In this document: positions 23,997-36,793 of the stretch, in pieces
Layout of the letters: every line of letters starts with the position of its first letter
How positions within the stretch are numbered: position 1 is the first letter of the stretch
DNA from: Triplophysa rosa
Taxonomy: Eukaryota; Chordata; Actinopteri; Cypriniformes; Nemacheilidae
DNA: 64,000 bases
Reading direction: 5' to 3'
Assembly (NCBI RefSeq): GCF_024868665.1
Contig: NC_079898.1
Coordinates: forward strand, 12,555,279-12,619,278
Made by a program: the position numbers and the translations under genes
Notes under the pieces: model-generated
Seen by the model: only the letters and a program-made list of their open reading frames with translations
What the model was told of the DNA's origin: nothing
Database searches by the model: none

Positions 23997-25349
23997 CAGG
24001 GTTTTTCCTGAATAAAAAAATTGGAGGCGACCGCCTCCGTCAAATTTTGTGCCGCCTCCGACTCTCATCAAAATTATGTCGGATGTCTGTCTTCACAAAA
24101 ACACTGTTCACTCAGTGGACTGTCATTTGTAACTGCAGTTGCGGCATTACGCCACTATGGAGGCGCTGTTTCGTTAAAAGCGCAGTGAAGCGCTGGAGAG
24201 TTGCTGTTTATTTTCCTCAGCTATATTAGGAGCTCTATAAGCTGTATTTCGTGGCTGTTCGGGTGAATATAATTTATTTTGCATTGTTGTATGTTCAATT
24301 TCTTGAAAATGTTTCTTAAATGAACGAGGTGTTCTTCAGTGTTAGGTTTTAAGTGCAGATGGCTCGCTGAATTGGTTTATACAACGTACACTGGACATGT
24401 CAGCTGTGTCTGAATTCGCCCCTTATCTCCTATATAGTGCACTATATCGGGTGTTCACCATTTTGTAGTGTTGTCTAAATTCTGAGTTAACAACTCATTC
24501 CCTACATTTTTCACAACTTTTTACCCACAATGCATTCTGATTTTGAGTGTACTTCCGACACTCTTGAGTGTACTCATATTTCCCATGATACAACGCGAAT
24601 CAACCGTCTGATTATAATCAGCTGGAGGAGAGTGACGTTAATGCCACGAATGTACGTTTATACACTTGTGTTTGTTCTTGTTGACAGTTATTTTCTACTT
24701 TTTGAGAATAAACAGATTAAATGAATGTTATACATAGCAGTGTTTTATTTTTTAAAAATTAAGTAATTTTATTAAATGTAGTAAATGTATTAGTAAATAA
24801 ATGTGGCAAACATTTGTTTTGTCCTCTTTATTAAAAACTAATACAATAAACGTGACAAATAATGTAAAAATGAACTTTACCATTTTACAAAACAATCCAT
24901 AAAGCTACACAGGTGTAATATAAGCGTTATGACGAATGTCCATGACAGTACTGTCAGACACAGGCTATATTTCGTCTGTGTCTGAAATTGTTCACTCATT
25001 TTCATTCACTTCTTCCCCATATAGTGGACTATTTAGCATTCGCTATATAGGGAATTGTGAATGAGTGAACATCACAGGATGTGAATGAGCTTTGATCATT
25101 TAGTAAGACTGATAAATTCAGTTGGCTCTTGTGGGCTAAAAATGATAAAAGCTTAAATTTGATTTTAAACAACTTTCCTAGTTGGTTGAATTAATTTTAT
25201 ATTTTCAAAAGAATGTTTTATATAACTTGTCATTTTAATCTAATTTTTAGAACTCTGCCACGTAAAGGTACAGTAGGCCTACACGTGCATGTGTGCAAAA
25301 GATCAGGATGGCACCACCTCCACCTCATTTTGAGCCTGGAAAAACCCTG
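23997..25349. mobile_element. TIR element D, nested in repeat C
   Basis: Perfect 12-bp terminal inverted repeats CAGGGTTTTTCC (23997-24008) and GGAAAAACCCTG (25338-25349). The flanking ATGTG/ATGTA is a possible short target duplication. Near the left end are repeated GCCTCCG words (24025-24065). Internal segments near 24410-24600 and 24965-25090 share TCTGAA...ATATAGTG.ACTAT words and may be a further nested element. Frames of up to 140 codons inside lack any transposase motif. Confidence 0.6.
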
Positions 25350-25416
25350 ATGTATATAAAGACCTTTCATAATGAAGCGTTGATGTTTTTATTACTTTAG
25401 AATGAGCTATTTCTAT

Positions 25417-26141
25417 TACGGCTGTGTATTGGCAAGCGCCTCGCGATACGATACATATCATGAATAGATGGGTCACGATACAATATATTGCTATATATTT
25501 CGATATGATACACATTTGCGATATATTGCTATACTTTAAATAAAAAAACAAAAGTTGAGCTAGAAATACAACATGATGTGCACTACCTGGGGTTTTCTGT
25601 ATGGATAAGTGTAAAAACATATCTTACCTCTGCAGAGTGGCCATGATGTGCGATCCATGGACCTTTAGATTAGGGGTTCCCAAACTGTGGGACGTGCCCC
25701 TCAAGTGGGTAGCACAGGGGAATAAGGTGGGTCACGCAAGTCATTTGGCTGTTATGGTGCATTACAGTAAAAACAATGAACGTGGGCATTGAAAGTACAA
25801 TAAAGGTCATTGTTACTTTTTGGAATACACTGTTTGTCTAATGCACCGCAATAGCCAAGTGACTTGGTGGGTCATGACTTGCGAAGCTTACAAACAGCGT
25901 TTGTTTTATGTAACTCATTACTCCCTGACTTATTTTTAAAACCAAAGCACACCAACACGTGAGCTCTGAGAGCTCGAAGCGTTCTTATATCTTTCGCCAT
26001 GCTCGCTTCCACTTACTTTTGGCCATATGTATATGACGTGATTAAAAAAAAATGTTACGATAGTAGAGGTATCACAATCGATACACTATCGAAAAGAAAT
26101 ATTGCGATGGTGACATGTATCAATATTTTTGCACAGCCCTA
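25417..26141 (-). mobile_element. hAT-like element A, copy 2 (inverted, without insertion)
   Basis: Same family as 21268-22642 but in the opposite orientation: it begins with the GGCTGTGTATTGGCAAGCGCC end and finishes TTTTTGCACAGCCCTA. A degenerate 8-bp flank (ATTTCTAT / ATGTCTAC, 6 of 8) suggests an older insertion into repeat C. It keeps the intact site that B disrupts in copy 1 (CTAGAAATACAACATGATG). An internal GGGGTTCCCAAACTGTGGG motif is shared with copy 1. Confidence 0.8.
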
Positions 26142-26619
26142 ATGTCTACATACACGGGCCCCCTTTTATGGAATTCGCCATGCTGTTTCCACAGTAGACC
26201 TAAAGGGACAAACTGCACTACAGAGCGCGTTTCTTAAATATGTTATCTCCTTTGGCAAAGAAGAGAAAACATGACGACATCTTTGTTCTGTGTCAGCCAC
26301 CGTAGTGCAGTGCATTGGGGTCACTGAGAGGTTTTAGGTCTGTCAACTCATGACCCAGGTCTAGCTCAGTATAGCTTTCTTATGTCACTGTCATGTTACT
26401 GTGGCCATGCAGAGGTGGTAATCATGTCAGGAGGGAAGTGAGGAATTGTGTGTGTGTGAGCGGTTGGGATGTCGTTGATTGGTACATGACAGACAAGGCG
26501 AAGGGTCAGATATAATCAGGTAGACAGTAATTGAGGCGGAGGTGAATTGTTCTTGTTTGTTTGCTTTTAATATTCCACTATTCCACTATGAGTAGATCCC
26601 CATGAGATTAAAGGACAGG

Positions 26620-28366
26620 ATTTCTATCTTTGTAAAAAAATCATTGAGGCAAATTTTGTTGCCTCGAAGCTTTGTTTAATCCATTTAACTACAGTACACA
26701 CGGAGCACTGCGTTTCCCCATGGACCGTTATTACTGACTCACAGCCCGCTAAACTCTATTCATGTTACAGCGCTCTCAAGTCTCACGCATTCACCACGAG
26801 ACACACATTTTAGTCTGTTCACACGCTCACACGTATATCTCATGCTGATAAATAAGTGATAGCTTATTGAAATGGTGAACTGCTATTATACTTAGTTTTA
26901 GTCTATTTTGCGAGTGAAACTTGTTTTCCGGCTGCATTGAGTCCATCAAACTAGATGCGGACTTGTGGACGCCGAATCCTGTTATTTACACATGTCATCA
27001 GTCTGTTCTGCATGTCTGAGTGAATGAACTGCACAGTTTAACGTGCTACACGCGTGATGCTCATGAATTTGTCTGCGTCTGCGCTGAATGAGGACATGAA
27101 CTTCATCTCCAGAGTTGCTCTGAGAGTTTATTTCATGAACATGTTATTGTTTGAGTGAAGAAACAGACATACTAAAAAATAAGCGTCTACCGACAACCTG
27201 CCAAAATAAAAGTCATAGGCTACAGTTAGGGCTGTCACGATTATTAAATAATCGTCTCATCGCGATTGTTTGACCTCATCGCGATGGTTTCAGATCATCG
27301 CAATTATCGCACATCTCTATAGAAGACACTAGGGGGAGCTGTAGTGCATCTGCATATTGCATATTTTAGTGTATATATTGTTACTAAAGCATGGTAATAC
27401 TTGTAAAATGTACCACCACAACACAATCACTTAAAAAAAAAAACTAAAACATACAAATTACCTGCAGTACAATTTAATATTATTTAAGCAAATCTCAGTG
27501 TGAAAACCAGTCTACCAAAATTTCATTAACATAGAAATGAACTTTTATTGTAGTCTTGCAAGTGAGAAAAAAACAGACTAGAAGCTTTTCTATGACTGAT
27601 AGTATTTTAATGGTGGCTTCAATTCACACCTGATCAATTTACTTAATTTACAAGTATTTGGCGGTTGTATTATTGACAGGTAAAAGCCTAAACCTTAAAT
27701 ATATGATGACCCAATTTTTTCCGATGTATTTCCAATAAAAAAACATAGTCTTGTATTCAGAACAATATGGTCGTTTCAATCGCTGAATCAAAAATGTATG
27801 AGAATTAAATGTCAAAGCTCAAAAACAGAAAATTAATCGTCATAATCGCCAAAGCCCTAAAACAGACAATTAATCGTCATAATCGCAATGATTTATTAGA
27901 CAATTAATCGTCAGTCAAATTTCATAATCGTGACAGCCCTAGCTACAGTATATATTACTATTTAATAGTAAAAAAAAGAAGCTAATTTATATAAACTAAA
28001 TGCATCATGCATAAGCTGAATTTAGTTGTTTACCTTTGAAATTATTCTTTCTATTTTTATTCATTTTCTTATTTATATATTTGTATTATATTGCATTTTG
28101 AATTTAATATGGCAATGGAATGTACTAAATGGGTTTAGTTTTCACAGATATTAATGTATGCAATTTCAGCAATAAAAACTTTAATTGTTCTAAAAAGGAA
28201 ACAAATTAGTTGTTTTACTCATTTTAAGAGACCTGTCTTATTTTCTATTGTATATTTAGTATTGCTTTTTAATAAAGAAAAAGTACTTATTATCCGAATA
28301 CCCGATTAATCGATGGAAAATCAGTAAAATATTCGATTAGTAAAAGAATCGATAGCTGCAGCCCTG
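26620..28366. mobile_element. older hAT-like element carrying nested B copy 2
   Basis: The right end is clear: TCGATTAATCGG-type words (28300-28350) leading to TCGATAGCTGCAGCCCTG at 28366, the reverse of a CAGGGCTGCA hAT-type terminus. The left part from about 26620 (GCCTCGAAGCTTTGTTTAA...) is similar to a cyprinid hAT-like element as I remember it, but I could not fix its left terminus. B copy 2 sits inside. Non-coding. Confidence 0.4.
27227..27941 (+). mobile_element. hAT-like element B, copy 2
   Basis: Termini TAGGGCTGTCACGATTAT and ATAATCGTGACAGCCCTA with a perfect 8-bp duplication GCTACAGT (27219-27226 and 27942-27949). 715 bp. Relative to copy 1 it has a short extra segment near 27830-27870 in which AATTAATCGTCATAATCGC is repeated, a local duplication. 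Same orientation as copy 1. Confidence 0.9.
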
Positions 28367-28409
28367 CCTGTTTCCTTACTATATAAAGCATGCCTATATG
28401 GATTTTTTG

Positions 28410-28560
28410 CAGAGATGCACTGATATATTGGCCAATAATCTGTATCGGTTGATAAAAGCAATTTTTAACACTATCGGCTATCGACTGATATAAATGATTA
28501 ACATTCAGAAAATCATGAAACATTAATTTAATCTTGAGAATTGGCATCAGCAGATATCAC
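28410..28560. mobile_element. hAT-like fragment of the AGAGATGCACTGATA type
   Basis: AGAGATGCACTGATATATTGG...TATCGGTTGATA resembles the left end of a common cyprinid non-autonomous element with AGAGATGCA termini; a related, better delimited copy lies at 46451-46700. The right end is not clear. Confidence 0.45.
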
Positions 28561-30300
28561 TCTAAATAATCGTATCCGTGGAGAAATTTAGTATATGTGT
28601 ATTTCTCTACATATGTATGCTTTGTTGCCTAACATTTTTGCTCAACAAGTTTGGGAAATGGTAGTCTTGCCAATACCAAAGCATTGTTTTACTGCACTCA
28701 ACAGTTTGTGAATGAATTGATGCATGCACCAGTTGTTGTATTCTGAGACTAGATGTGTCCATATCATATGATCCCTTTTAAGTAGACCGTGACACAGTCC
28801 GCAAAGGCTATACGCAATAAAAATAATGAACAAGTTCTTATAATGATAATGGCTGGATTTCACAGATTATCCGATTACCTGTAGTGATCCTAAAGGACTT
28901 GAAATTGTGATACCACATAAAATAAACAGCCCTCATGTAGACACTGCTCTGAGACCTCTGTATTTTCATTTATATAAGTAATACCATTTACGTAGAGGCA
29001 AAGAAGAGACCAGATGGTTTAGAGTATGATGAATTGTATTTGTGGAGCTAAGACAGCTCCCTATGCTAATGTGCTTAACATTAGAATTCTAGATAGGCAT
29101 TGTCATTACAGAAAAAGCAGAAATGGTTAAAATTCCACAACATGATATTCCCAAATAAAAAGGACTTGGGATGTTGATCCCCTGCTGCCCCCCAGACCTC
29201 GTCCCATGTGCGGTGAGATGTATGAGCTCTGAGCATCCACCGCAAGTAACCGCCCAGGACTGTTCAGTCCCCCGCATGACCTCAATTTGTACCTCTTTAG
29301 CACCGCAGAACTGAGTATGCAAGAAGACTCCGCCACATCACATCGCCTGACAGCGACAGTGAGGGTGGCGGACGTCCGCAGGGAAGAAGATGATGTACTG
29401 AAGATGTTGTCACAATGCAGCATGGGCTGATAATTGGTCACGTCTTCCTTCCGTCCCCACTGAAGATCTATAAAAATGTAAATGAGCATGGTCTGCTGGT
29501 GATAGCAGATGAATGTGAAGCAGCAATGAGGGCCGTTTAACAGGCAAGTGCAAGAACTTGTGGAAATGTTGAGATAGGACACCGTTTTGTAAGAGCTGAT
29601 CACATAGTGTTCTTGCAATTGCAAATACACTTGACATTACCATCAAAGTCTCTAAATCATATTTCAGAGCAAAAATCGATCCTTTGTTGATGTACCAACA
29701 TAAGAAGAAATCAACCCGAAACTGTCCAATCGAACCAGCCTGGCTAAAATCACAACGAGTTCATTCCTCCGCGCAATCTTCTTCACAACCCATGATGCCC
29801 CATTGAGAAAACTTCACCCATTTCCTGTCCTAAAACCCAGCCTGGAAACCCAGCTATTTTCACTCATGCAGTCAATATTCTCCTCCCTTTATGCCTCTCA
29901 CTATACCTTAGGCACAATAGCCTGTCTTTAACAGCGCTGTCTTTAAAAGTGGTAGAGATACGGCAGTGTGTCGACGGGAGGAAAAGGCCTCAATCAGTAT
30001 CCATAGAGCACCTCCAATTGTGTGATCTTTGGGGCAACGGAAAAGGTAATTTGAGCAAAAGAAAATGACACCGGCACAAAAAAAACATGGTGATTTACAC
30101 AAAGTCAAATCACACCATTCTGTCGACACCTGGCTGTGTTATTATGTCAGGAGTAGGACCGCCGGTGGGTATCGTGGGGAGACGAGAGAAAGGCGAGGGA
30201 AAACATTTGTACACAAATGATCGAAAAAAAAAGCCAAGATACTAAACAAACAAAAAAGCTTTCTCTTCTCATCCATGGCTATCAATTCTCCCTCCTCTGG
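28561..30300. other. intron sequence; 29150-29640 is unusually balanced
   Basis: No repeat family is recognised. The 29127-29630 minus-strand frame (167 codons) is the longest open frame here but has no homologue I know, no splice-site context and overlapping frames, so I do not call it a gene. The same block has near-even base composition and may be conserved non-coding DNA. Confidence 0.35.
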
Positions 30301-30419
30301 TTTTAAAAGCATAGCTCCTGGCTCGATTGTTCAGGCATTGTTCCCGCAAGGGCAGGCGGAGTCAGAGAAGAGGGTATCAGAAGAAAAGGGACAATTTGTT
30401 GTTGTTTGTTGATATCTAG

Positions 30420-30725
30420 ACCACTATAGCTTGATTGCCTAGCATTAAACTGGCAATAACAGCCCCAATCATCACACTTACACCACAAGATGCAGAACAA
30501 CTGAATTGGATCAAACTAGTCTCTCCAGCTGGCCGACGATCCTTCGCTCTCTTTCTTTCTCTCCACCGTGAAATGCTTATTAGCTTGTATCGATCCAACC
30601 TGGTCAATTGTCAGCTCCTCTCATCCACAGAGTATTGACGGCATAATCAGTGGATGGAGGCGGTAGACGGATGAAATATGATGTTGGTGGGTAAATTATT
30701 GGCTGCTTGCCTGTTGACCTGGGGT
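30420..30725. promoter_or_regulatory. candidate conserved non-coding block
   Basis: Complex, repeat-free sequence with no coding frame and several clustered short motifs (for example GCTTATTAGC, ATCGATCC, GTCAATTGTCAG, CATAATCAG, GGTAAATTATTGGC). The call rests only on composition and motif clustering and is a weak inference. Confidence 0.25.
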
Positions 30726-33299
30726 GGAGGACTCGCACCTTCACACGTATACACACAGACACAAAAGCCAGCATTTTTCTCGAATGCCTTTACACCTACA
30801 GCCTAGCTATCAAATGGATTCTAACCCTGCAAAGTTATTTATAGAAAGCAAACGCTCACGTATTCATTTAGCATGCCGAGTATTCATTTGCTTTAAATGG
30901 ATCTGAATAAGTAACCGAAAACATGTCCCTTTACGCACTTACTGCATACTACTCGTGCTCGTCTTTAGTTTTCATTGAGTGTAAATTAAAAGATGCTTAT
31001 TTTTCTCTCCCAGCTCAGGAGTCAAGTATCCATGCATCTCCTCCTGCAGACAAAGGAGATGGCAGTCTATTGAGCGCGTGCTGTTTACATGTACCTAGAG
31101 CTCTGTTGATTTGTATCTACTGCAAGGCCAACCTTGAGCTTCTGGCCTCAAGATGAATCCTGTTCTCCTAGAGATCTGCAAACCAGTCCAGTCCTCAGAA
31201 ATGGAATCGGCTAATAGGAAAGTGTGTAGAGAGAGAGAAATGGCAAAAACATCTTCAATTAGACCATATTAATGCACTCACTGACATACTGAACATCTAG
31301 ACACAATAATAGGGCTGAGAAATGAGAATGCTCCAGCTGTAAGAACTTAGCTACATTGTATGAGATGTACAGGTCTGTTCACCAGAGTACAGACACACTT
31401 CGCTTGATGCATTGTCCACGTCTGGAGACGTTTTGCTGGGTAGAGGAGCAGCTGGCAGGGCCCGGGTCTTGCTGAAGGATGGGTCGCGTTGTCGTGTGAT
31501 GATTAACTTTTTATCAGGCACTTAGCCGGGCATCTGTTTCAGTCACTTGTGCTGTCATCGGCTCATTGCAGAGTCATGTGTCTTTGCGAATTTCAAAAGA
31601 ACAGATACCACGATTAAATCACCACACTATTCCTTGCATTGCACTCTCTCTTTTAAATTCTTACTGCGAAATGCTTGTTACATATTTTAAACGCATTTAA
31701 ATCCTACTTGCAAATGAGTAAGACTCGGCATGAATCCTCCATATTTTTATTGGAGCATTAATCTGCTGTAAGTTTGTTTTTACAAACAATCAGTTCATTT
31801 CTCTAAATATGACAATATCTACATCTCACTCTGCACCGCCAACACTTTCACATCTGTCACCTTGAAAAGTAAGAGGTGCATATAGTAGCATAACTGTGAG
31901 CTCTGCAAGACTGAAGTGGAGGCTTTAAAATGATACCAATTCAGTGTGAAATTGTGCAGCTGATTCAAGGATATAAACTCAAAGATGTGTAACTATAGCC
32001 AGTGATCTGACTGTGGGTGGGAGCTAGAGAAACTTGTTTCTGAGTTTATTGAGAGCATGAGTGTGTGTTGCTCACGTCTGGGCTATTTCCTGTGAAGAAA
32101 TAAAGGAGAAATGGTGAGAATGATTGTGGAAGATGGTATGATTGATGTTGATTGCTGTTATATAGAAGTTGCTTCCATTTGAATTTTGAAGGAATATTGA
32201 TTGCTTGAAAGAGTTGTTCCTGTACATACTCTCTTTTGGATCTACAAAAAATCACACAAAGAAATCCTGTCAGGAAGATGATACTCGGGTGCAAACTGCG
32301 CAAGAGCAGAGTTTGATTTGCATGCCATTTTTGGCAGTTGTGGCACCAAACAGACCACAAATACTATTGTTTACCACAAATGCCATGGTAAGTATTCTAT
32401 TCTTCTGTTCTGTATTATGTAACGTGGTTACTGTAGTGAGACAGTGGAAAATTTGTGGCATCTGTGGTTTTATTACAAATACTCCTTAGAAAAATTAATT
32501 CACACGAATTCAGCGAGTGCTTTAATTTGGTCTAATTGAGGAAGTTTTTGCCGTTTCTCTCTCTCTCTACACGCCTCTCTACACGCTTTTCTAGTAGCCG
32601 ATTCCAGACAGATTGATTATAATTTATTACCACAGTTTTACTACAAATTAGTGCTATTGTGGTTATGGTTTGTCGTACAAATACTGCCAGAAAAACTATG
32701 GTTATTATAGTTAAACCATGGTTCATTTTCATTAAGTACCATATTACTGCAGTAAAACCATTGTTAATTTTCATAAGTGATGTATTAAAAATATTAAAGT
32801 TCATATATATTAGCAAAAAATTACTTTATCTTTAGGTGACACCGCCAGTCGTAAGTAGTCATACATCTATACTGTAGTATTGTATAGTAGATACAATTGA
32901 TCTTTACCATATCGCTGCTGTCCTTCTGAAACCTTGTATCTCCATATATCATGATTATTTTTCACCTATTATGTTTGTCACTGTGTTTTGCAAATATCTA
33001 ATCAATAAAAAGTATTCAGAAGTGCTTGCCAACTTTGCCAACACAGTATTTAATCATTTTAAAAGCACAGTGTTTTTTCCATTTCCTGAAAAACAGTGAA
33101 TTTGGACATCCGAAGTTTCGGAAGGGACAGTGGTGATATCAAAATTACTCATTCCTGTTGACCAGTTAAACCTCATCTTCGCCTCTCTGCCCTGCGGGAT
33201 CTAGTAAAACATTGAACTCTCTTTCTTTTCTTTCTTTCTCTTTCTTGAAGACAAGTTAAATTAGCAGTCTGCCGGCGATGCCCCACCGTCTGCCGACTT
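30726..33299. other. intron sequence with one low-confidence repeat
   Basis: Mostly unassigned. The 32340-32790 part has recurring ACCACAAAT, ACTATGGTTA and AAACCATGG words in both orientations, like the segment at 45950-46090, and is probably an eroded inverted-repeat element. The rest shows nothing supportable. Confidence 0.35.
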
Positions 33300-33480
33300 C
33301 CCTGTGTTGCCACAGCGCACAGTGACTGTCAGCGAGAGGCTGACGGCTTAATAGTCTCTCCTGAGTGGATTTGGGCACTTTGCCTGCCTCTGTTTACATG
33401 CGCATGTCAGGCCTAAAATATTCAGATGGATATGTGAAATATTCATATGAGGTCTCAACCAGGCCTGGCAGGATTCCCTC
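33300..33480. promoter_or_regulatory. candidate conserved non-coding block
   Basis: Repeat-free block with GGCTTAATAGTC, TTTACATGCGCATG, and paired AAATATTCAGATGGATATG / AAATATTCATATGAGG words. No coding context. Weak inference. Confidence 0.25.
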
Positions 33481-35065
33481 CACCCCTCCACACACATGCA
33501 CACACACACCTCCAATGTGCTGTCAGTCACCAAGACCCAAGAGAAGGCTGGTGAAAGTATCATCTCTTCAAAGGTGGCGAACAGGATGTGACCAGACGGT
33601 GGGAATTGAAAACTGGTTCTTCCACCTTTATAAATAAGCAGTATTTTGCATTGCCAACACTGTTCGGATGCAACAACAAACACACAACGCAACCAGTCTG
33701 ATCTGAGAATAAAAGATTCTTCTAATGAATTTTATAAAAATCAGTCCAAATGATTAAAAATGATCTTATTTCAGCTCACTCACTGAATTGGCTGCCACAG
33801 AATTAACATTTGACTCAATGAACCATACGTCATTAGTTTTGATACAGGGAACCAATTCTGTGTTGTATAAGGCTTATGAATCTAACTTGTACGATTTTTA
33901 TATGACGTGCGTGTATGATTTTTTTCTGGTGATAAAAATATTGTTTTATATTTTTTGTCCAATAAATATTTACTGTGTATGTGTGTACGAAGAATCATTA
34001 CCGTATAAGTATCATTGAATCGTTCGCTACAAATTATTGAATTCCCATTTTAAAATTTCCAATTATCATCCTGAAATACAAAAATGGCAGAGTGAAATGA
34101 TTTAATTTGATTTTCGGCAAAACCAGCTTTCCTGGTATTTATCTAATGCCTTAATGTTACAATAGGCCCGAATTTAAATGCACAAAGCACAGCTACATTT
34201 ATCCACCAGATACAGCACTGCTAAGTGGGTGAAAAAACATCCGATCTAATCAACTTTTTCCTGCGAATGCAATATTTACAGTTGTTTTTGTTTATTTATA
34301 ATCCGTCATGCCAGTAGTTTTTGCACGTCACGGACGTCAGGCTTGTCTTTCAAAGCAGGGCAGTAAAAATTGCTTCTGCTACTATACTATATATGAGTCC
34401 AATCAATGTGCACCAGTGCAGAGGAGAAACTAACATTGTGTGTATGAGAGAGAGAGAGAGCCAAAGACAGTGAAAGGGAGGGAGAAGTGGGTACATTAGA
34501 GAAAGAAAGAAAAGCGTGTGACATTGGGGATTGTTGGCAGCCCTGGTTTCATTGGAGCTTCCTTGAATGGCTGCCATATGTCCTCGCTTATCTTGACATT
34601 GTAATCTCAGTCCCGGCCTAGAGATGGTGGGGGATTTATTTAGTCTGCTCTTCTGTATGAATGCAAACAGTGGAATTGCTAGGCCTGCCGCAGCCCTTAC
34701 CCTGGTTCAATCGCACTGGTTAAAATGACTATGTGATATGGCTTGCGCTCTCTCCCTTTCACTGTCTCTCTCTCTCATTTTCTCTGTCTTTTTGCATTGC
34801 AACCATCACTTGCAATGCAGCTGTTTATCTCTCGGCTCTTCCCTTTGTGCAATATCAAACCGATGGAATGCCTCTGCATTATATTCCAGTCTATGGTCTT
34901 TTAATTTTCCACTGTGCAGTCAATATAAGTTTGTGTGGGTGCTTGTGAGGTTTGTTGGCTGGTTTGTTTTTCGCTTTGGTGTTTCGTTTAGTGTGTGTGT
35001 TGAAAAGGGTAGATGCAGAAGGGCTACTTCGAAAAGCGTGTATATACGGATTGCAAATAATAAAA

Positions 35066-35089
35066 GTGTGTGTGTGTGTGTGTGTGTGT
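35066..35089. repeat. (GT)n microsatellite
   Basis: Pure GT run of 12 units. Confidence 0.85.
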
Positions 35090-35149
35090 AAAAGGTTTGT
35101 GGAAAGTGTCTGGCTGAGCAGACTGTTCTATATATAAATGCCTTGCTAG

Positions 35150-35640
35150 TTCATAAGTGACGTTAATGATAGAGTCAGGCAGACAATGGCAAGCTGTCAG
35201 GGTCAGTAATTGAGTAGGAGGGATGAGCTCTCTTCATTTTAGTCCATCGGTGTCACGGCGACAAGAGCGCCACGGCAACTCATCACCCAGAGATACCAGC
35301 CTGCCTGAACAATAGCTCCTGTCCGTCACAGCGCGTGGCCGTCTAGTGCTGGCGGGGTTAGTGAGATGATACTCTTGCCAGAGAAGAGAGAGCACTCATT
35401 ACTGCCGTACTTCTCCGTACTGCCACGCACACACATTTGCATACAATGGATCGGCATCGGCCGTGGCGAGAGTCGGGTTGATATGGATAAGTTTGATTAC
35501 CATTGTGGAGCGGTTTGCCGCTGCTTTTAAAGGTTAAGTTTTCTCCTATAGGGTTTGAATGCGTGTCGAAATTAACTCTCAAGCCTTCCACAAATCCAAC
35601 CTGCCACTTATCTGAAGCCATTGTTTGCGCCTGTGCCGGG
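35150..35640. promoter_or_regulatory. candidate conserved non-coding block
   Basis: Repeat-free, GC-richer than its surroundings, with no coding frame supported. Contains TCAGTAATTGAGTAGGAGG, GTCACGGCGACAAG and a TTAGCCTAATTAAAGC stretch just downstream (about 35680). Call based on composition alone. Confidence 0.25.
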
Positions 35641-36157
35641 AAAGGCTGTTTTACTTGGCAAGAACATGGCCCTATTACTTAGCCTAATTAAAGCAAGGTA
35701 CATAATTATGGTTAATTACAAACCGACAGCAGCACCCCCCCTCCCTATTTTAATTTTCAATGTGTGCTTTTGTATCATTGCATATCAAATGGGTTTACAG
35801 TTGTACGTATATTTACTGTTTGAGTGTATAGATATAGAAGTGTGTGTTTGTGTGTATAGATTAGTAAGAGGCATGGAGTGAGATCAAAACAGTGCTTTGA
35901 GTTTTTTAATTGCATTTAAACCAGCTGGGTCTTCAAAAAGAGATGACAGAAAAGAGGGAGATGGAGGTATGCCTTTGGGGAAACATTTGGAAACATGGCT
36001 TTTCTAGACGTTAATTATTAAAACAAAACAGGATCTCCTATTAGACTGTGTGTGTCTTTTGCTAACTCTGATTAATATCTTATCTGCGGGGGGATTTTAT
36101 ACGCCTCCTAAAAACTGAAAGGGCTGTCTTTCTTTGGTTACTTCTTTGGAAGTCTTA

Positions 36158-36790
36158 GGCCGTGTTCAGACTTGACTTCTTTTTTTGACAAGAAGAAGTT
36201 GACAAAGGCGCTTTTTTCATTTAAAAAAACGCTGGCAGCATTTGGTTACAAATAGCAGCCGAACGCCATGACTTCGGGGGCAGCGTCTGTGCACGAAGGC
36301 AGCCCAGAAAAACAGATAGGCAGCGTAACTGAAGTCTATTTGAATTATAAACAGAGAGCGTCTTTGCAATAACTAATCACATATTTAAAAACTACAATAG
36401 TAATTTCTCGCTGGAAATGCAATCAGAAGTTGTTGAAAGTGAAAATTAAACTTACATTTATACAAAACTATGCTCCAACGGGCGTTTCGGCCGCCATTTT
36501 ATTTTTCCGAGCTTGAGCCTCCTCGAGCAATCACATTCCTTGCATGTTGTTATGGAAACGACAGGTCTCTGTCATTGGTTAGCTGTGAAAAAGGAGCTTG
36601 ACGTAGGGCATTTTTTGCAGAAAAGTTGAACTTTTTTCAACCTCAAAAGACGCTCTTGAGCTGCAGAAAAAGACACTGGCATTTAAAAAAGCGCTCAGGA
36701 CATTTTTTGAAAACACGGTTTACTCCATAGGATTACAATGTAAAACAGACGCTAGAAGCTTCAAAAAAGAAGTCAAGTCTGAACACGGCC
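36158..36790. mobile_element. PIF/Harbinger-like non-autonomous element E
   Basis: Terminal inverted repeats of at least 28 bp begin GGCCGTGTTCAGACTTGACT at 36158 and end with its reverse complement at 36790. The flanks are a perfect TTA duplication (36155-36157 and 36791-36793), the hallmark of PIF/Harbinger insertions. 633 bp, AT-rich core, no transposase. The right duplication directly abuts family F copy 1. Confidence 0.85.
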
Positions 36791-36793
36791 TTA

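Larger units (their letters stand above)
23919..26340 (+). mobile_element. interspersed repeat C, split in three by two insertions
   Basis: The pieces 23919-23996 (starting TTAAAGGTGCGGTGTGTATG), 25350-25416 (TATATAAAGACCTTTCATAATG) and 26142-about 26340 (ACATACACGGGCCCCC..., TAAAGGGACAAACTGC, AGAGCGCG) read as one element of a repeat common in cyprinids. Element D (23997-25349) and element A copy 2 (25417-26141) interrupt it. The superfamily is not assigned and the right end is approximate. Recognition rests on memory of the uninterrupted repeat, hence moderate confidence. Confidence 0.45.

Noticed and set aside
23807..24229. 140-codon + frame
   Set aside because: Runs across the boundary between repeat C and element D, so it cannot be an ancestral gene; no motifs.
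29127..29630. 167-codon minus-strand open frame as a gene
   Set aside because: No recognisable domain, no splice or promoter context, overlapping frames on the same strand; treated as chance frame in unique DNA.
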